A stretch of 64,000 nucleotides of DNA from Dehalococcoidia bacterium (GCA_009693045.1 SHXZ01000004.1:98169-162168); one strand, 5' to 3'; numbered from the stretch's first letter, positions 15,728-25,974 are shown. Numbers and translations: made by a program. The notes: generated by a model not told the origin, from the letters alone.

Positions 15728-16351
15728 TTATTTCGCCGTCATCTTTCTCTCGATCGATGCCATGCGAATTGATTTGTCCAAGTTCAGACATATCTCAGAT
15801 GCACGAACCAAATCTTCCGGTTCTGTAACCACTTGCTCATGGACACTGTCGGGTACGTCGTCTAATCGGAACGCGTGCTGATAGCAGTCGAGCACGATGT
15901 CTTCGACAACACGATCTTTCATTCGGATGCGTTCTTCTGCTGTGGTACAGGCCTTTAAAAGTTCAACGAGTCGCGGATATCCCACATTGATGTCAACAAT
16001 CAGCCAACTTTCCTCTGAATGCTCGGTCTTCTCGCCCCAGTACGCACATTCGTTATCGGGAATGCTCAGTAAGTCGCGGTACTTCTCAAGCGAAGCGCTC
16101 AGGGGACTGATGTTCTTTTCGAGTAGCAATTCCTTCAAGGATTCCTTGTCGGCATCATTTGCTGCGCAGAAATGGATCTCAGGACGTACAGACTGTTTAC
16201 GTTGGCGCTCACGCTCTTTAGGCTTTGGGGCAACCCCAACAGCAAGCCTGGCGCTCAACGTCCGTCCGTCTGTGGTTTGAAGAACTATTTCGATCTCCCC
16301 GGCGCTTTCGTTATCGGGTCGGACTGCGCGGCCAACGGCATCACCCCACGC
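15728..16351 (-). CDS. Hypothetical protein, apparently 5'-truncated
   Basis: The frame is open from 16351 to the stop at 15728 but contains no ATG near its beginning; TTG at 16258 is the first usable alternative (176 residues). The in-frame sequence upstream of it, GEIEIVLQTTDGRTLSARLA, looks like genuine protein, so the gene probably once continued further and lost its start when it was joined to the 3' end of the quinone oxidoreductase gene, which it overlaps by a few bases. The remainder is acidic, rich in charged helices (VEDIVLDCYQHAF, VTEPEDLVRASEICLNLDKS) and lower in GC than its neighbours. I do not recognise a family. Probably a fragment. Confidence 0.45.
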   Translation of the reverse strand, partial: AWGDAVGRAVRPDNESAGEIEIVLQTTDGRTLSARLAVGVAPKPKERERQRKQSVRPEIHFCAANDADKESLKELLLEKNISPLSASLEKYRDLLSIPDNECAYWGEKTEHSEESWLIVDINVGYPRLVELLKACTTAEERIRMKDRVVEDIVLDCYQHAFRLDDVPDSVHEQVVTEPEDLVRASEICLNLDKSIRMASIERKMTAK

Positions 16352-17324
16352 TCAGCACGATCTTGCCAAAGTTGGCGTTGGACTCCATGTAGGCGTGGGC
16401 CTCGGCGGCCTTCTCCAGCGGGAACACCGAGTCCACGACGGGCTTGATGGTCCCGTTGGCGAGGAGCGGGACGACCTGGGCCGCGAACTGCTGCGTCAGC
16501 GCGATCTTCTCTTCAATGGGCCGCGCCCGCAGCACCGTGCCGAAGACCCGCAGCCGCTTACCCATGAGCGCGCCGAGGTTCGTCTCCACTTTGCCGCCTC
16601 CCATCGTGCCGACGAGGACGATGCGCCCCAGCGTCGCCAGCGAAGCGAGGTTGGCTTCCCAGTACGGCCCGCCCACCAGGTCAAGGATGACGTCCACGCC
16701 GCGCCCGCGCGTCTTCTCCTGGACCACGGCGCGGAACTCCTGCTCGCGGTAGTTGATCCCCACGTCCAGGCCAAGCGCGCGGGCCTTTTCCAGCTTGTCC
16801 GCCGAGCCTGCGGTGCCGAACGTGGCCGCGCCAACGCTCTTGGCGAGCTGCACCGCCGCCGTGCCCACCCCGCTCCCGACGGCGTGGACGAGAGCGGTCT
16901 CGCCGAGCTTCAGCCCGCACTGGTTGAACAGCGCGTCAAACGCGGTGAGGAAGACCTCCGGCAGCGACGCTGCCTCCACGAAGCTCAGGTTTGCCGGGAT
17001 GGGCGCCACCATGCGCGCGTGGGTGACAACGCGCTCGGCGTAGCCGCCGCCTCCGAGCAGCCCGAAGACGCGGTCGCCAACCTTCACCTCGGTGACGCGC
17101 TCGCCTAGGGCGCGCACGACGCCCGCCATCTCCAGCCCCGGCACGTCGGCGCGGATGCCGGGAGGAGCGGGGTAGCGGCCGCGGCGCTGGGCGAGGTCGG
17201 CCCGGTTGAGCGCGGTGGCCTTCACGTCCACCAGCACGTCGTCGGGGCCGGGTACAGGCTCCGGGATCTCCTGGACCTTGAGGACCTCAGGGCCGCCGGG
17301 CTCCGTGATCAGGACTGCGCGCAT
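16341..17324 (-). CDS. NAD(P)H-quinone oxidoreductase, PIG3 type (zinc-free MDR family)
   Basis: Medium-chain reductase of 327 residues. The N-terminal GroES-like domain (MRAVLITEPGGPEVLKVQEI, ATALNRADLAQRRGRYPAP) is typical of the TP53I3/PIG3 group. The nucleotide-binding motif is VHAVGSGVGTAAVQLAKSVGA. Zinc-binding cysteines of true alcohol dehydrogenases are absent, consistent with a quinone or enone reductase using NADPH. DLVGGPYWEANL and the ending NFGKIVLSVG are family features. It is a single gene on the minus strand. Confidence 0.93.
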   Translation of the reverse strand: MRAVLITEPGGPEVLKVQEIPEPVPGPDDVLVDVKATALNRADLAQRRGRYPAPPGIRADVPGLEMAGVVRALGERVTEVKVGDRVFGLLGGGGYAERVVTHARMVAPIPANLSFVEAASLPEVFLTAFDALFNQCGLKLGETALVHAVGSGVGTAAVQLAKSVGAATFGTAGSADKLEKARALGLDVGINYREQEFRAVVQEKTRGRGVDVILDLVGGPYWEANLASLATLGRIVLVGTMGGGKVETNLGALMGKRLRVFGTVLRARPIEEKIALTQQFAAQVVPLLANGTIKPVVDSVFPLEKAAEAHAYMESNANFGKIVLSVG

Positions 17325-17784
17325 AGCTATTCCTCCCGATTCATGACCCTTTGACGACGACGCAGGGTTTTGCAGGCGTCATTCTGAGCCGCAGCGAAGC
17401 GGAGGTGAAGAATACGTACCTTGCTGTCTGGGGTCAAACGCTCGCCCAGCGCCGACACGTCCGGCTCGGCGCCGTCGCTCCCGAGGCGATCACGAGGCCT
17501 CCCGCTTTGGCGCGGCGCTACTCATGTCGCCTGCGGTTGCCATGAGGATTGTATGCGGTGCCGTGGTCGGCGGCTACGCTGTGCGGCGGATAAGGCTTGG
17601 ATTCGCATGACTGGAGGGTGGTAGATAAACGCTCTCCTCCTCATCCTAACCTTCTCCCGCCAGCGGAGAAGGAATTTTTGGACTGCTTCAGGCATCCTCA
17701 CCCTCGTCCCGAGTCATCGCCATCCCCTCTCCAATCCTTCGACGTGTCGCCTGCCCGCTGTCCCTGCCATTCTTCCGCACCTTG
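17325..17784. other. Non-coding stretch with degenerate dispersed repeats
   Basis: No gene seen. It contains a GCAGCGAAGCGGAGG copy of repeat family D near 17390 and a CTCCTCATCCTAACCTTC family C copy near 17636-17675 with an imperfect hairpin around CTCCCGCCAGCGGAG. Confidence 0.5.
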
Positions 17785-18501
17785 CTACTCCAGCACGATA
17801 CGCTTGAACGACTCGGCGTACTGCATGCCGCTCGGTTTGCCCGCGTCGCTGCGCCATTCCCGCAACAGCGCCGCAACCCGTTCGCCGTCAACCTGACTCG
17901 CGTGGGCCTGCAACGCCTTGATGGCGGTCTCCAGCGTCTCGCTCACGTCAACCCAGTGGTTGGGGTGCTCCGCATCCAGCACCCACACCTCGCGCACCTT
18001 GTGCGGCTCAAGCCCCTCTGCGAGCAGCTCCGGGAACGTCAGGTGGTCCCGCGCGGCGGGGTACGTGGCGGCGAGCGCGGCCTCGGCGGCGGCAAAGTGG
18101 TCGGGGTGCCCAAGATAGCCGTCGCTGGTCAGGGTCCGCGTCGGGTTGCCCGTGATGAGGATGTCCGGCTTGAATCGGCGTATCTCCCGAGCGACGTCGC
18201 GCCTCAGCTCAAGACTGGACTGGAGGTAGCCGTCCGGGTATCCAAGGAACACCACGTCCTTCAAGCCGAGTACCTTCCCTGCGGCGACCTGCTCATCCTT
18301 CCGCATCTCCGCGAGCTGCCGAGGGGTGATTGAGCGGTCCTCCGTGCCCTTGCTGCCGTCCGTCACCACCACGTACACCACCTCCATACCGTCGCGGCAC
18401 AGCTTCGCCACCGTACCCGAGCACGAGTAGTCGGCGTCGTCGGGGTGGGCCATCACAACCATGGCGCTGCGAAGTGGCTTTTTAGATTGTTCTGACGACA
18501 T
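17785..18501 (-). CDS. PIG-L family deacetylase (LmbE-like)
   Basis: Zinc-dependent N-acetylglucosaminyl deacetylase-like protein of 238 residues. The zinc and catalytic motif AHPDDADYSCSGTVAKL is near residue 18, and the second zinc ligand is in GYLGHPDHFAAAEAAL. In this family the enzymes remove acetyl groups from GlcNAc conjugates, mycothiol or bacillithiol precursors, or small amides; the actual substrate cannot be read from the sequence. DGSKGTEDRSITPRQLAEMR and GYPDGYLQ are further conserved blocks. It is followed upstream, on the same strand, by the M42 peptidase gene. Confidence 0.93.
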   Translation of the reverse strand: MSSEQSKKPLRSAMVVMAHPDDADYSCSGTVAKLCRDGMEVVYVVVTDGSKGTEDRSITPRQLAEMRKDEQVAAGKVLGLKDVVFLGYPDGYLQSSLELRRDVAREIRRFKPDILITGNPTRTLTSDGYLGHPDHFAAAEAALAATYPAARDHLTFPELLAEGLEPHKVREVWVLDAEHPNHWVDVSETLETAIKALQAHASQVDGERVAALLREWRSDAGKPSGMQYAESFKRIVLE

Positions 18502-18593
18502 TCAACACGCAGCCTCTCGGCCCCGCGGGGCGTGGCATCAACAAGGACGGGCCGCTGAACAGAACCCAGGCCGCGCGCGCCACGCCGGAGGAC

Positions 18594-19676
18594 CTAGGCG
18601 AAGCTCTTCAGCTCCTTCACGGTTGCCGCGTCCAGCTTCTTGACGACCGCCGCGACCAGCGTCACCGCGCGGTCAAAGTCGGCCCGGCTGATGACGCCGT
18701 TGTGCGAGTGCAGGTACCGCGTGGGCACGCTAATGTTGATGGCGGGGACGCCGCAACGGTTGCGCTGCATCGCGGAGCCGTCTTGGCCGTAGCCCGCCAA
18801 CACGTTGAACTGCACCGGGATGCCGTTCTCCTTGGCCACGCTCATGACCATGTCGCGGAACTTTCGGTTCGGCAGCATGGAGCTGTCGTGGAGGAAGATA
18901 CCCGGCCCGTCGCCAAGCCTCTCCTGCGCGTCGTTCTGCGACGTGCCGGGGTAGTCGCTCGCCACGCCCGACTCCAGGTTGATCCCGATGTCCGGCCCCA
19001 CCTGGAAGCTGCTGGTCTGGGCGCCGCGCAGGCCCACTTCCTCTTGGACCGTGGACACGGCGAACACCGTGTTTGGGTGCCCGGTGTCCCTCAGCAGGCG
19101 CGCGACCCCAATCATCACCGCGAGGCCGACGCGGTCGTCCCAGGCCTTGCCCAGATAGAGTCCCCCATCGTTCAGCGTGACGAACGTGCTGTCCGGCGAG
19201 ATCGGGTCGCCGGGGAAGATACCCAGGCGCTCCTCCGCGTCCTTCTTGCTGGCCGCGCCCACGTCAATGAACATATCCTGCCGCTTGAACGGCTGGTTGC
19301 GCTCCTCAAATGGGATGACGTGGACCGTCTTCAGCCCCGTGACGCCACGGACGAGCCCCTTCTGCGTCAGGATAACCCAACGCTGGTTGATGATGGACTG
19401 GTCGTGGACCCCCCCTAGCGCCTGAAACTTGATGAACCCGTCGGGCGTGATGTACTTGACCATGTGTCCCACTTCGTCCATGTGGGCGGCCATCATAACG
19501 CGAGGCGCGTCGCTTGCACCCTTGAACCGCGCGATCAGCGAGCCGACCCCATCGGTCTCAAGATCGTCGGCGAGGGGCGCGAACTCGCGGCGCATGATCG
19601 CCCGCACCGGCTCCTCAAAGCCGCTGGGGCCGTGCGCGTTGGAAAGCTCCTCAAGCAACCGCTGGACCTTTGGCAT
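18594..19676 (-). CDS. M42 family metallopeptidase (glutamyl/tetrahedral aminopeptidase-like)
   Basis: Cocatalytic metallo-aminopeptidase of 360 residues. Metal and catalytic residues are visible in order: MAAHMDEVGHM (His and catalytic Asp, near residue 65), GKAWDDRVG (bridging Asp), QEEVGLRGA (catalytic and metal Glu), INLESGVASD (Asp/Glu region) and RYLHSHNGVISRAD (His). M42 enzymes assemble into large dodecamers that trim short peptides. The start is ATG at 19676. It lies 90 bases upstream of the PIG-L gene on the same strand. Confidence 0.95.
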   Translation of the reverse strand: MPKVQRLLEELSNAHGPSGFEEPVRAIMRREFAPLADDLETDGVGSLIARFKGASDAPRVMMAAHMDEVGHMVKYITPDGFIKFQALGGVHDQSIINQRWVILTQKGLVRGVTGLKTVHVIPFEERNQPFKRQDMFIDVGAASKKDAEERLGIFPGDPISPDSTFVTLNDGGLYLGKAWDDRVGLAVMIGVARLLRDTGHPNTVFAVSTVQEEVGLRGAQTSSFQVGPDIGINLESGVASDYPGTSQNDAQERLGDGPGIFLHDSSMLPNRKFRDMVMSVAKENGIPVQFNVLAGYGQDGSAMQRNRCGVPAINISVPTRYLHSHNGVISRADFDRAVTLVAAVVKKLDAATVKELKSFA

Positions 19677-19785
19677 CAGTTACCACCCTCCCGACTTCGC
19701 AAGATTGCAGGAGACGCGCCTAACGCATGGAAGTGCATAAGCACGCACCGCCCCGCGAGGATAGCAGAGCAACATCGCGTCCTAC

Positions 19786-19808
19786 AATGGCCTGACGGTC
19801 AGGCCATT
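19786..19808. repeat. Small hairpin
   Basis: AATGGCCTGA and its complement TCAGGCCATT flank CGG. It is in the spacer upstream of the M42 gene; role unknown. Confidence 0.5.
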
Positions 19809-19859
19809 CGTTGTTGGAAAACCACTCGCCCCGAGAGGCCACAGCATGGGATAAACAAA

Positions 19860-19891
19860 GAGGCCCGAGCTATTAGTCGAGCTCGGGCCTC
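19860..19891. terminator. Terminator-like hairpin
   Basis: GAGGCCCGAGCT at 19860-19871 pairs perfectly with 19880-19891 (12 bp stem, 8-base loop), followed by TTCATCTTG. It would end transcription of the minus-strand zinc-ribbon gene's downstream region or act in both directions. Confidence 0.5.
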
Positions 19892-20085
19892 TTCATCTTG
19901 CCCTGGATGCAGCGCCATAGCTGTGCTGGAGCGCCCCTGGAACTGGCGCGCGAACCATAGCCCCGACGGGATGCGAATCCCTACGCGCCGAAACTGTTGG
20001 CTTCGTCGCCGATGTGAACCGCCACAAACAAACGACGAGGCCGCACGTTGCTATGAGGCTTTGGGAACTCGCCCAGCCTAAACGC

Positions 20086-20415
20086 TTACCGCCTGGCGCT
20101 GCGCCCACCCATCTGGCTGAAGCAGTCGCTGCAATACACAGGCCGATCGCCGCGCGGCTGGAAGGGGACCTGGGCCGGTTTGCCGCACTGCGCGCAAACC
20201 GCGGTGTACATCTGGCGCGGCCCGCCGCCGAATCCGCCACTGCCACCGCTGCTGCCACCGCCGCCGGTCTCGCTCCGCCGGGTCTGCCGGCACGAAGGGC
20301 AGCGTCGCGGCTCGTTGACGTACCCCTTCTGCTGAAAGAACTCCTGCTCGCTCGCCGTGAACGCGAATCCCTGACCGCAGTCCCGACACGTAAGGGTCCT
20401 ATCCTGGAACGGCAC
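20086..20415 (-). CDS. Zinc-ribbon domain protein
   Basis: Protein of 109 residues with two CxxC...CxxC treble-clef-like units. The first is DRTLTCRDCGQGF ... RRCPSCRQTRR and the second is AVCAQCGKPAQ ... VYCSDCFSQM, separated by a glycine/serine linker (GGGGSSGGSGGFGGG). This two-ribbon plan is common in Chloroflexota and related genomes, with no known function; nucleic-acid binding is likely. I place the start at GTG 20415 because AAAGGAGGT lies five bases upstream and the protein then begins PFQDRTLTC, as in relatives. An upstream in-frame extension to 20484 is not conserved. Confidence 0.82.
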   Translation of the reverse strand: MPFQDRTLTCRDCGQGFAFTASEQEFFQQKGYVNEPRRCPSCRQTRRSETGGGGSSGGSGGFGGGPRQMYTAVCAQCGKPAQVPFQPRGDRPVYCSDCFSQMGGRSARR

Positions 20416-20695
20416 CGGTGACCTCCTTTTCGCTTTTCCCGCTTGGAGTTGTAGGTTGATTCCGGTCACCGTTGTCCTGGGCACTCTTGGATTCGGAGCG
20501 CGCGGTTCACGGGGAGCCGGTCACCTGCCCATCACAATACCATATTCAGAAAAAAAGCAATAGTGGGGCGTGGCAGAAGCCCAGATTTTCCATTGTCATT
20601 CCGCGGCTACTGGCGCTTATGGCAACCGCTGCGTCTGACAAGAAGGGCGAAAACGACGGGGCGCGCAAAGGCCCTGCCTGCCTAGCGCAGCGGGC

Positions 20696-20724
20696 TTGAC
20701 AGTGTCCTTCACGCGGGATACGGT
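20696..20724 (+). promoter_or_regulatory. Candidate promoter of the stand-alone CoxL-like gene
   Basis: TTGACA at 20696-20701 is a perfect -35 consensus. It is followed after 17 bases by TACGGT at 20719-20724, a weaker -10. The start codon is 96 bases further on, so a leader of about 85 bases is expected. The stretch from 20416 to 20695 shows nothing else. Confidence 0.45.
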
Positions 20725-20819
20725 ACGCACAACACCCCGAGCGAGGCTCGCGCATGGCGGCGAACTTCGCGCATAGCGCAACGCCGCAGCGATCGCTCGA
20801 GCAAAAGGAGAAAGCGCAC

Positions 20820-23132
20820 ATGACGACGACAGCAGACCGACCGGCGCAGAGCCCCACTTCCTTCAAGGTGATTGGCACCCGCCCAATACGCCACGACGGT
20901 TTGGACAAGGTGACGGGCCGCGCCAAGTACGGCGCGGACATCTCCCTGCCCGGCATGCTCCACGGCAAAATCCTCCGCAGCCCGCACGCCCACGCCCGCA
21001 TCAAGTCCATAGACACCAGCGCGGCGGACAAGTTGCCGGGCGTCAAAGCGGTGGCCACAAGCAAGGACTTCCCCATCCTGAAGGACGGGATCCTTGACTT
21101 TGGCGAAACACTGGACAATGCCAAGATGCTGGCGGAAAAGCTCCTCGCGCGCGACAAAGTGCTCTACAAGGGCCACGCCGTTGCCGCCGTCGCGGCCACC
21201 GACGCGCACATCGCGGAGGAGGCACTCTCCCTCATCAAGGTGGACTACGAGGTCTTGCCCGCCGTGCTAGACGTGCGCGAGTCCATGAAGGACGGCGCCC
21301 CGGTCCTCCACGAAACCCTGACCACGGCCTTCAAGGTGGAGCAACAGGCCCGCGGCACCAGCACGGGCAAGCGGAGCAACATCGCCAGCCACTTGCAGTT
21401 CAAGCGCGGCGACCTGGAGCAGGGGTTTAAGGAAGCCGACGTGATCGTGGAGCGGGAGTTCACCACCACGATGGTTCACCAAGGATACATTGAGCCCCAC
21501 GCCTCCACCGCGTTCTGGGCTCCGGACGGTCACATCACCGTCTGGACCTGCACCCAGGGCACGTTCGGCGTGCGCGCCTCCACCGCCGCAATCGTGGGCG
21601 TCCCGGAATCCATGGTCAAGGTCATCCCCATGGAAATCGGCGGCGGGTTCGGGGCAAAGCTCACCACCTACCTTGACCCCGTGGCCGCCATCCTGTCCAA
21701 AAAGAGCGGCCATCCCGTCAAGATCGTCATGACGCGCAAAGAGGTATTTGAGAGCACCGGACCCACCTCCGGCACCTACATGCGGTGCAAGATGGGCGCC
21801 ACCAAAGACGGGCGCATCACCGCCGCGGAGCTGTACCTGGCCTACGAAGCCGGCGCGTATCCCGGCTCGCCCGTGGGCGGCGGATGCACGAGCAGCTTCG
21901 GCCCCTACAAGGTTGAGAACATGCTGGTGGATGGGTACGACGTGGTACTCAACAAGCCCAAGACGCAGGCCTACCGCGCGCCTGGCCAGCCCCAGGCGGT
22001 CTTCGCCGTAGAGCCTGTCGTTGACGAGCTGGCAGAAAAGCTCGGCATGGACCCGCTGGAGTTCCGCCTGAAGAACGTGGCCCAGGCCGGGGACCGGATG
22101 CCCGCCGGCGTGGTCTATCCGCGCATCGGGTGCAAGGAAATGGAAGAGGCCATGAAGGCTCACCCCCATTACAAGACGCCCTTGACCGGGCCGAACCGCG
22201 GCCGCGGCGTTGCCGTCGCGTATCGCAACCACCAGGGCGGCGTCTCCTCCGCCACCCTCAACGTCAACGACGATGGCACCGTCAGCCTCGTGACCGGTGC
22301 CGTGGACATTGGCGGAACGCGCACTTCCGTGGCCATGCAGGCAGCCGAGGCGCTTGGCCTCACCGCCGAACAGGTTATCCCCACCGTCGTGGATACCGAC
22401 TCGGTGGGCTGGACCGGCTCGACCGGCGGCAGCCGCATCACCTTTGACACGGGTCTGGCCGCCATCGCCGCCGCCGAAGAGGTCAAGCAACAGATGCGTG
22501 CGCGCGCCGCCAAAATCTGGGAGGTCCAGCCCGCGGACGTGGAGTTCAAAGACGGCGTCTTCACCTGCGTCAAGAACCCCGGCGACACCATGACGTTCAA
22601 GCAGCTCGCCGGCAGGCTCCGCCGAACCGGCGGCCCCATCACCTGCTCGGCCTCAAACCCCACCACGGGCGTCGGGCCCACCTTCGCCGGAAACATCGTG
22701 GACGTGGAGGTGGACCCGGAGACGGGCAAGGTGCAGGTCTTGCGCTTCACCGCCTTCATGGACTGCGGCAAGGCCGTCCACCCCAGCTATGTAGAAGGGC
22801 AAATGCAAGGCGCCTCGGCCCAGGGCATCGGCTGGGCGCTCAACGAGGAGTACTTCCTGAGCAACGATGGCGCCATGGTCAACTCCACCTTCCTGGACTA
22901 CCGCATGCCCACCGCGCTGGACACGCCCATGATTGAAGCCGTGCTGATCGAGGTCCCCAACCCCAGGCATCCATACGGTCTGCGCGGCGTCGGCGAGGTC
23001 CCCATCGTGCCGCCGCTGGCCGCCCTCGCCAACGCCGTCTACCGCGCCACAGGCGTTCGCATGACCAAGCTGCCCATGTCCCCCCCGACCATCGTGGAGG
23101 CGCTCAAGACCAAGCAGTCCAAGAAGAAGTAG
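20820..23132 (+). CDS. Xanthine dehydrogenase family molybdopterin-binding subunit (CoxL-like), stand-alone
   Basis: Third CoxL-like large subunit in the window, 770 residues. The N-terminal motif is KVIGTRPIRHDGLDKVTGRA, the cofactor loop EIGGGFGAK is near residue 275, AYRAPG is at residues 384-389, and the glutamate block YGLRGVGEVPIVPP is near the end. ATG at 20820 is preceded by AAAAGGAGAA; an upstream in-frame ATG at 20754 adds a tail not found in the paralogues. Unlike 7461-9743 it has no medium or small subunit gene beside it, so it must borrow them, probably from the operon at 9740-11114, or use unlinked ones. The paralogues are close in sequence, pointing to duplication followed by substrate divergence. 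Confidence 0.94.
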   Translation: MTTTADRPAQSPTSFKVIGTRPIRHDGLDKVTGRAKYGADISLPGMLHGKILRSPHAHARIKSIDTSAADKLPGVKAVATSKDFPILKDGILDFGETLDNAKMLAEKLLARDKVLYKGHAVAAVAATDAHIAEEALSLIKVDYEVLPAVLDVRESMKDGAPVLHETLTTAFKVEQQARGTSTGKRSNIASHLQFKRGDLEQGFKEADVIVEREFTTTMVHQGYIEPHASTAFWAPDGHITVWTCTQGTFGVRASTAAIVGVPESMVKVIPMEIGGGFGAKLTTYLDPVAAILSKKSGHPVKIVMTRKEVFESTGPTSGTYMRCKMGATKDGRITAAELYLAYEAGAYPGSPVGGGCTSSFGPYKVENMLVDGYDVVLNKPKTQAYRAPGQPQAVFAVEPVVDELAEKLGMDPLEFRLKNVAQAGDRMPAGVVYPRIGCKEMEEAMKAHPHYKTPLTGPNRGRGVAVAYRNHQGGVSSATLNVNDDGTVSLVTGAVDIGGTRTSVAMQAAEALGLTAEQVIPTVVDTDSVGWTGSTGGSRITFDTGLAAIAAAEEVKQQMRARAAKIWEVQPADVEFKDGVFTCVKNPGDTMTFKQLAGRLRRTGGPITCSASNPTTGVGPTFAGNIVDVEVDPETGKVQVLRFTAFMDCGKAVHPSYVEGQMQGASAQGIGWALNEEYFLSNDGAMVNSTFLDYRMPTALDTPMIEAVLIEVPNPRHPYGLRGVGEVPIVPPLAALANAVYRATGVRMTKLPMSPPTIVEALKTKQSKKK

Positions 23133-23176
23133 CGCGGTATTCTCTCTACTCTTTGGGGCTCCTTAAGCCTACAGCA

Positions 23177-23948
<772 letters not shown>

Positions 23949-25128
23949 CGCACTCTCCTTCTTTTCTCATGAGCTCCGTCTCGGGCTCACTTGGCCTCGT
24001 CGCCCACGCGGCACATCGTGTTTGTGATGATGCCAGGGCCGAGCATGTCGTATCCTTCGCCCTCCGTTGTCACAACTTCGTCTCCGGATCACTCGGCCTA
24101 GTGCCTCACCTGGGTGATCTTGGTAACCTTGTTGTGTTGCACGCGGTTGATTCCTCCTTCTCGTGTTCGCCCTCGCTGTGGTCTATCGGGTCCTGACCTG
24201 CGTGATGAGGCTTCCTTGGTGGGGTTACGTTCGTAGCCGCGTCTCTGGGAGGTATCCTGTGTTTGGCGCCGTCCAACCGCTGGCTTCTCCACCTCTGTTC
24301 CTGGAGCTTTCTGGCCGGAGAGCAATGGGTTGTTGTACCGCATGGGGCCGATTGCCCTACCCGACGTATACCGAGGTTATACTCGTCGCATCCCAGGAAC
24401 GAGTTGCGCTGACACGTGCGACTTCCATCGAAGAACCGTACATGATGCACGCCAATTCCTCTGCTCTACTCTCTCCGCATAATCTCGGTCAGGGCTATGG
24501 GAACGTTGGTGCACCGGGCGAGAGCGGAGGCAGGTCGCTTGCCGCGCACCAGTACCAAGACGTGATGCCAGTCCACCGGGCAAATGGCTAAGTACCGATT
24601 CTGCTTGAACGTGTCATAAGGCCTCGTTTCGCGTCGCATCCTGTCCCGTGGGTCGGTCACCACGTTGTCGCAACTTGTACTGAGTCTACGAACAAATTGA
24701 CAGCGTATGGCGCTCAACCTCATCCACTGCCCCCTCGGAGCCTGTCCTGAGCGAAGCGAACGATCAGGCGAGGGGGTGTTGCGAGCCACGCGCCGACGTA
24801 AACACGTGGGGGCAAGGTCTTTAGAGTCTGTAACAAAATCCGCAACAGTGGACGCATGGCGCTTCACCTGCCTGCGTGCTTATTGGTCAGCAAGCAAGTC
24901 CCTTCCCCCTTAAGGGGGAAGGTTAGAATGGGGGTGAAACGCGTCTTGCCCAGCCACAAAACAGTTTTGTTACGCGCTCTTAGGAACCCACACCGCGACG
25001 TGCCGCTATTCTTCAGAATCGGCGTCACTACTCTGGCGTTCACGCTCCAAAGCCGCTATTGTTTCCCCGATGGAACTCGCTAAAATCCACGGGCTTGGCG
25101 CGCCACCAAATGGAATGGGAGGATGGGA
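23949..25128. other. Large spacer of 1.2 kb without a recognisable gene
   Basis: Open frames here have no conserved motifs and no ribosome binding sites. Two diverged direct repeats (TCACTTGGCCTCGTCGCCCAC near 23990 and TCACTCGGCCTAGTGCCTCAC near 24090) occur about 90 bases apart. A family D copy lies near 24739 and a family C palindrome at 24901-24922. The DNA is lower in GC than its surroundings and is probably decayed coding sequence. Confidence 0.5.
24901..24922. repeat. Family C palindrome
   Basis: CCTTCCCCCTT followed by its exact complement, a perfect 22-base palindrome continuing into GGTTAGAATGGGGGTG. It is the same family as the elements inside lhr. Confidence 0.75.
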
Positions 25129-25974
25129 ATGCCGGACCTCTTGTACGACAAGCACCCCAGCCGGCACTACGCGCTCTTCACCATGAACCGCCCCGAGCGC
25201 CTCAACGCCCTGGGCGGCGCCATGCAGCAGGACCTGGAAGCGGCGCTGCTGGACTTCACCAACGACCCGGAGATGCGCGTCGGCGTCATGACGGGCGCCG
25301 GCAGGGCCTTCTCCGCGGGCGCCGACTTGAAAGAGATGAGCCAGCGCAACACCCGCTCGTCCGAGGTTGAGGAGCGCTTCGCGCACGGGGATATCACTGC
25401 CGAGGAGCGTCTGCGCCAGCTCCCTGGCGCACGGCGTCTCCGCGACGGGGCAGGCCTTCTCAACTCCCCGCTGTCCAACAACCCCAAGCCCTTCATTGCC
25501 GCCATCAACGGGCTGTGCATCGCAGGTGGGTTTGAGCGCGCCATGGACTGCGACATCCGCATCGCGTCCACAGAGGCGTACTTCGGCCTGTTTGAGGTCA
25601 AGCGCGGCATCCTTGCCGACTACGCCATCCACCACGCCGCGCGGCTCATGCCCTTCGGCGAGGCGATGTACCTCCTCCTCACCGGCGACACCATGAGCGT
25701 CCAGAACGCCCACCGCACCGGCCTCGTCCACGAGGTGCTGGAGCCTGCCCGCCTCATGCCCCGCGCCGTGGAGATGGCCGAGACCATCGCCTCCAACGCG
25801 CCGCTCTCCGTGCAGGGTTCCAAGGCCGTCATGCAGTTCTGGCGCCAGTACGCCATCGCCGAGTCGCTGCGCATGGCGCAATGGGTCAACCAGGTGGTGC
25901 TCACCTCGGAGGACTCCCGCGAAGGCCCCCGCGCCTTCGCCGAGAAACGCAAGCCTGTGTGGCAGGGGCGGTAG
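25129..25974 (+). CDS. Enoyl-CoA hydratase/isomerase family protein
   Basis: Crotonase-fold protein of 281 residues. The two oxyanion-hole blocks are AGRAFSAGADLKEM (near residue 63) and INGLCIAGGFERAMDCDIRIAS (near residue 130). The second is usually GGGxELALACD, so the classic glutamate is present in a modified context. The usual second catalytic glutamate position is not obvious, which leaves hydratase, isomerase and hydrolase activities open. ATG at 25129 has GGGAGG six bases upstream; the ATG at 25123 is too close to that site. A nitroreductase follows on the same strand. Confidence 0.9.
   Translation: MPDLLYDKHPSRHYALFTMNRPERLNALGGAMQQDLEAALLDFTNDPEMRVGVMTGAGRAFSAGADLKEMSQRNTRSSEVEERFAHGDITAEERLRQLPGARRLRDGAGLLNSPLSNNPKPFIAAINGLCIAGGFERAMDCDIRIASTEAYFGLFEVKRGILADYAIHHAARLMPFGEAMYLLLTGDTMSVQNAHRTGLVHEVLEPARLMPRAVEMAETIASNAPLSVQGSKAVMQFWRQYAIAESLRMAQWVNQVVLTSEDSREGPRAFAEKRKPVWQGR

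Larger units (their letters stand above)
19677..20085. other. Non-coding stretch upstream of the M42 peptidase gene
   Basis: No gene seen. It holds the hairpin at 19786-19808 and the stronger terminator-like hairpin at 19860-19891; the remaining 200 bases show nothing recognisable. Confidence 0.5.

Noticed and set aside
24466..24867. Minus-strand open frame of 133 codons in the 1.2 kb gap
   Set aside because: No ribosome binding site, no recognisable motif and a composition unlike protein; a similar frame at 24106-24450 fails equally.
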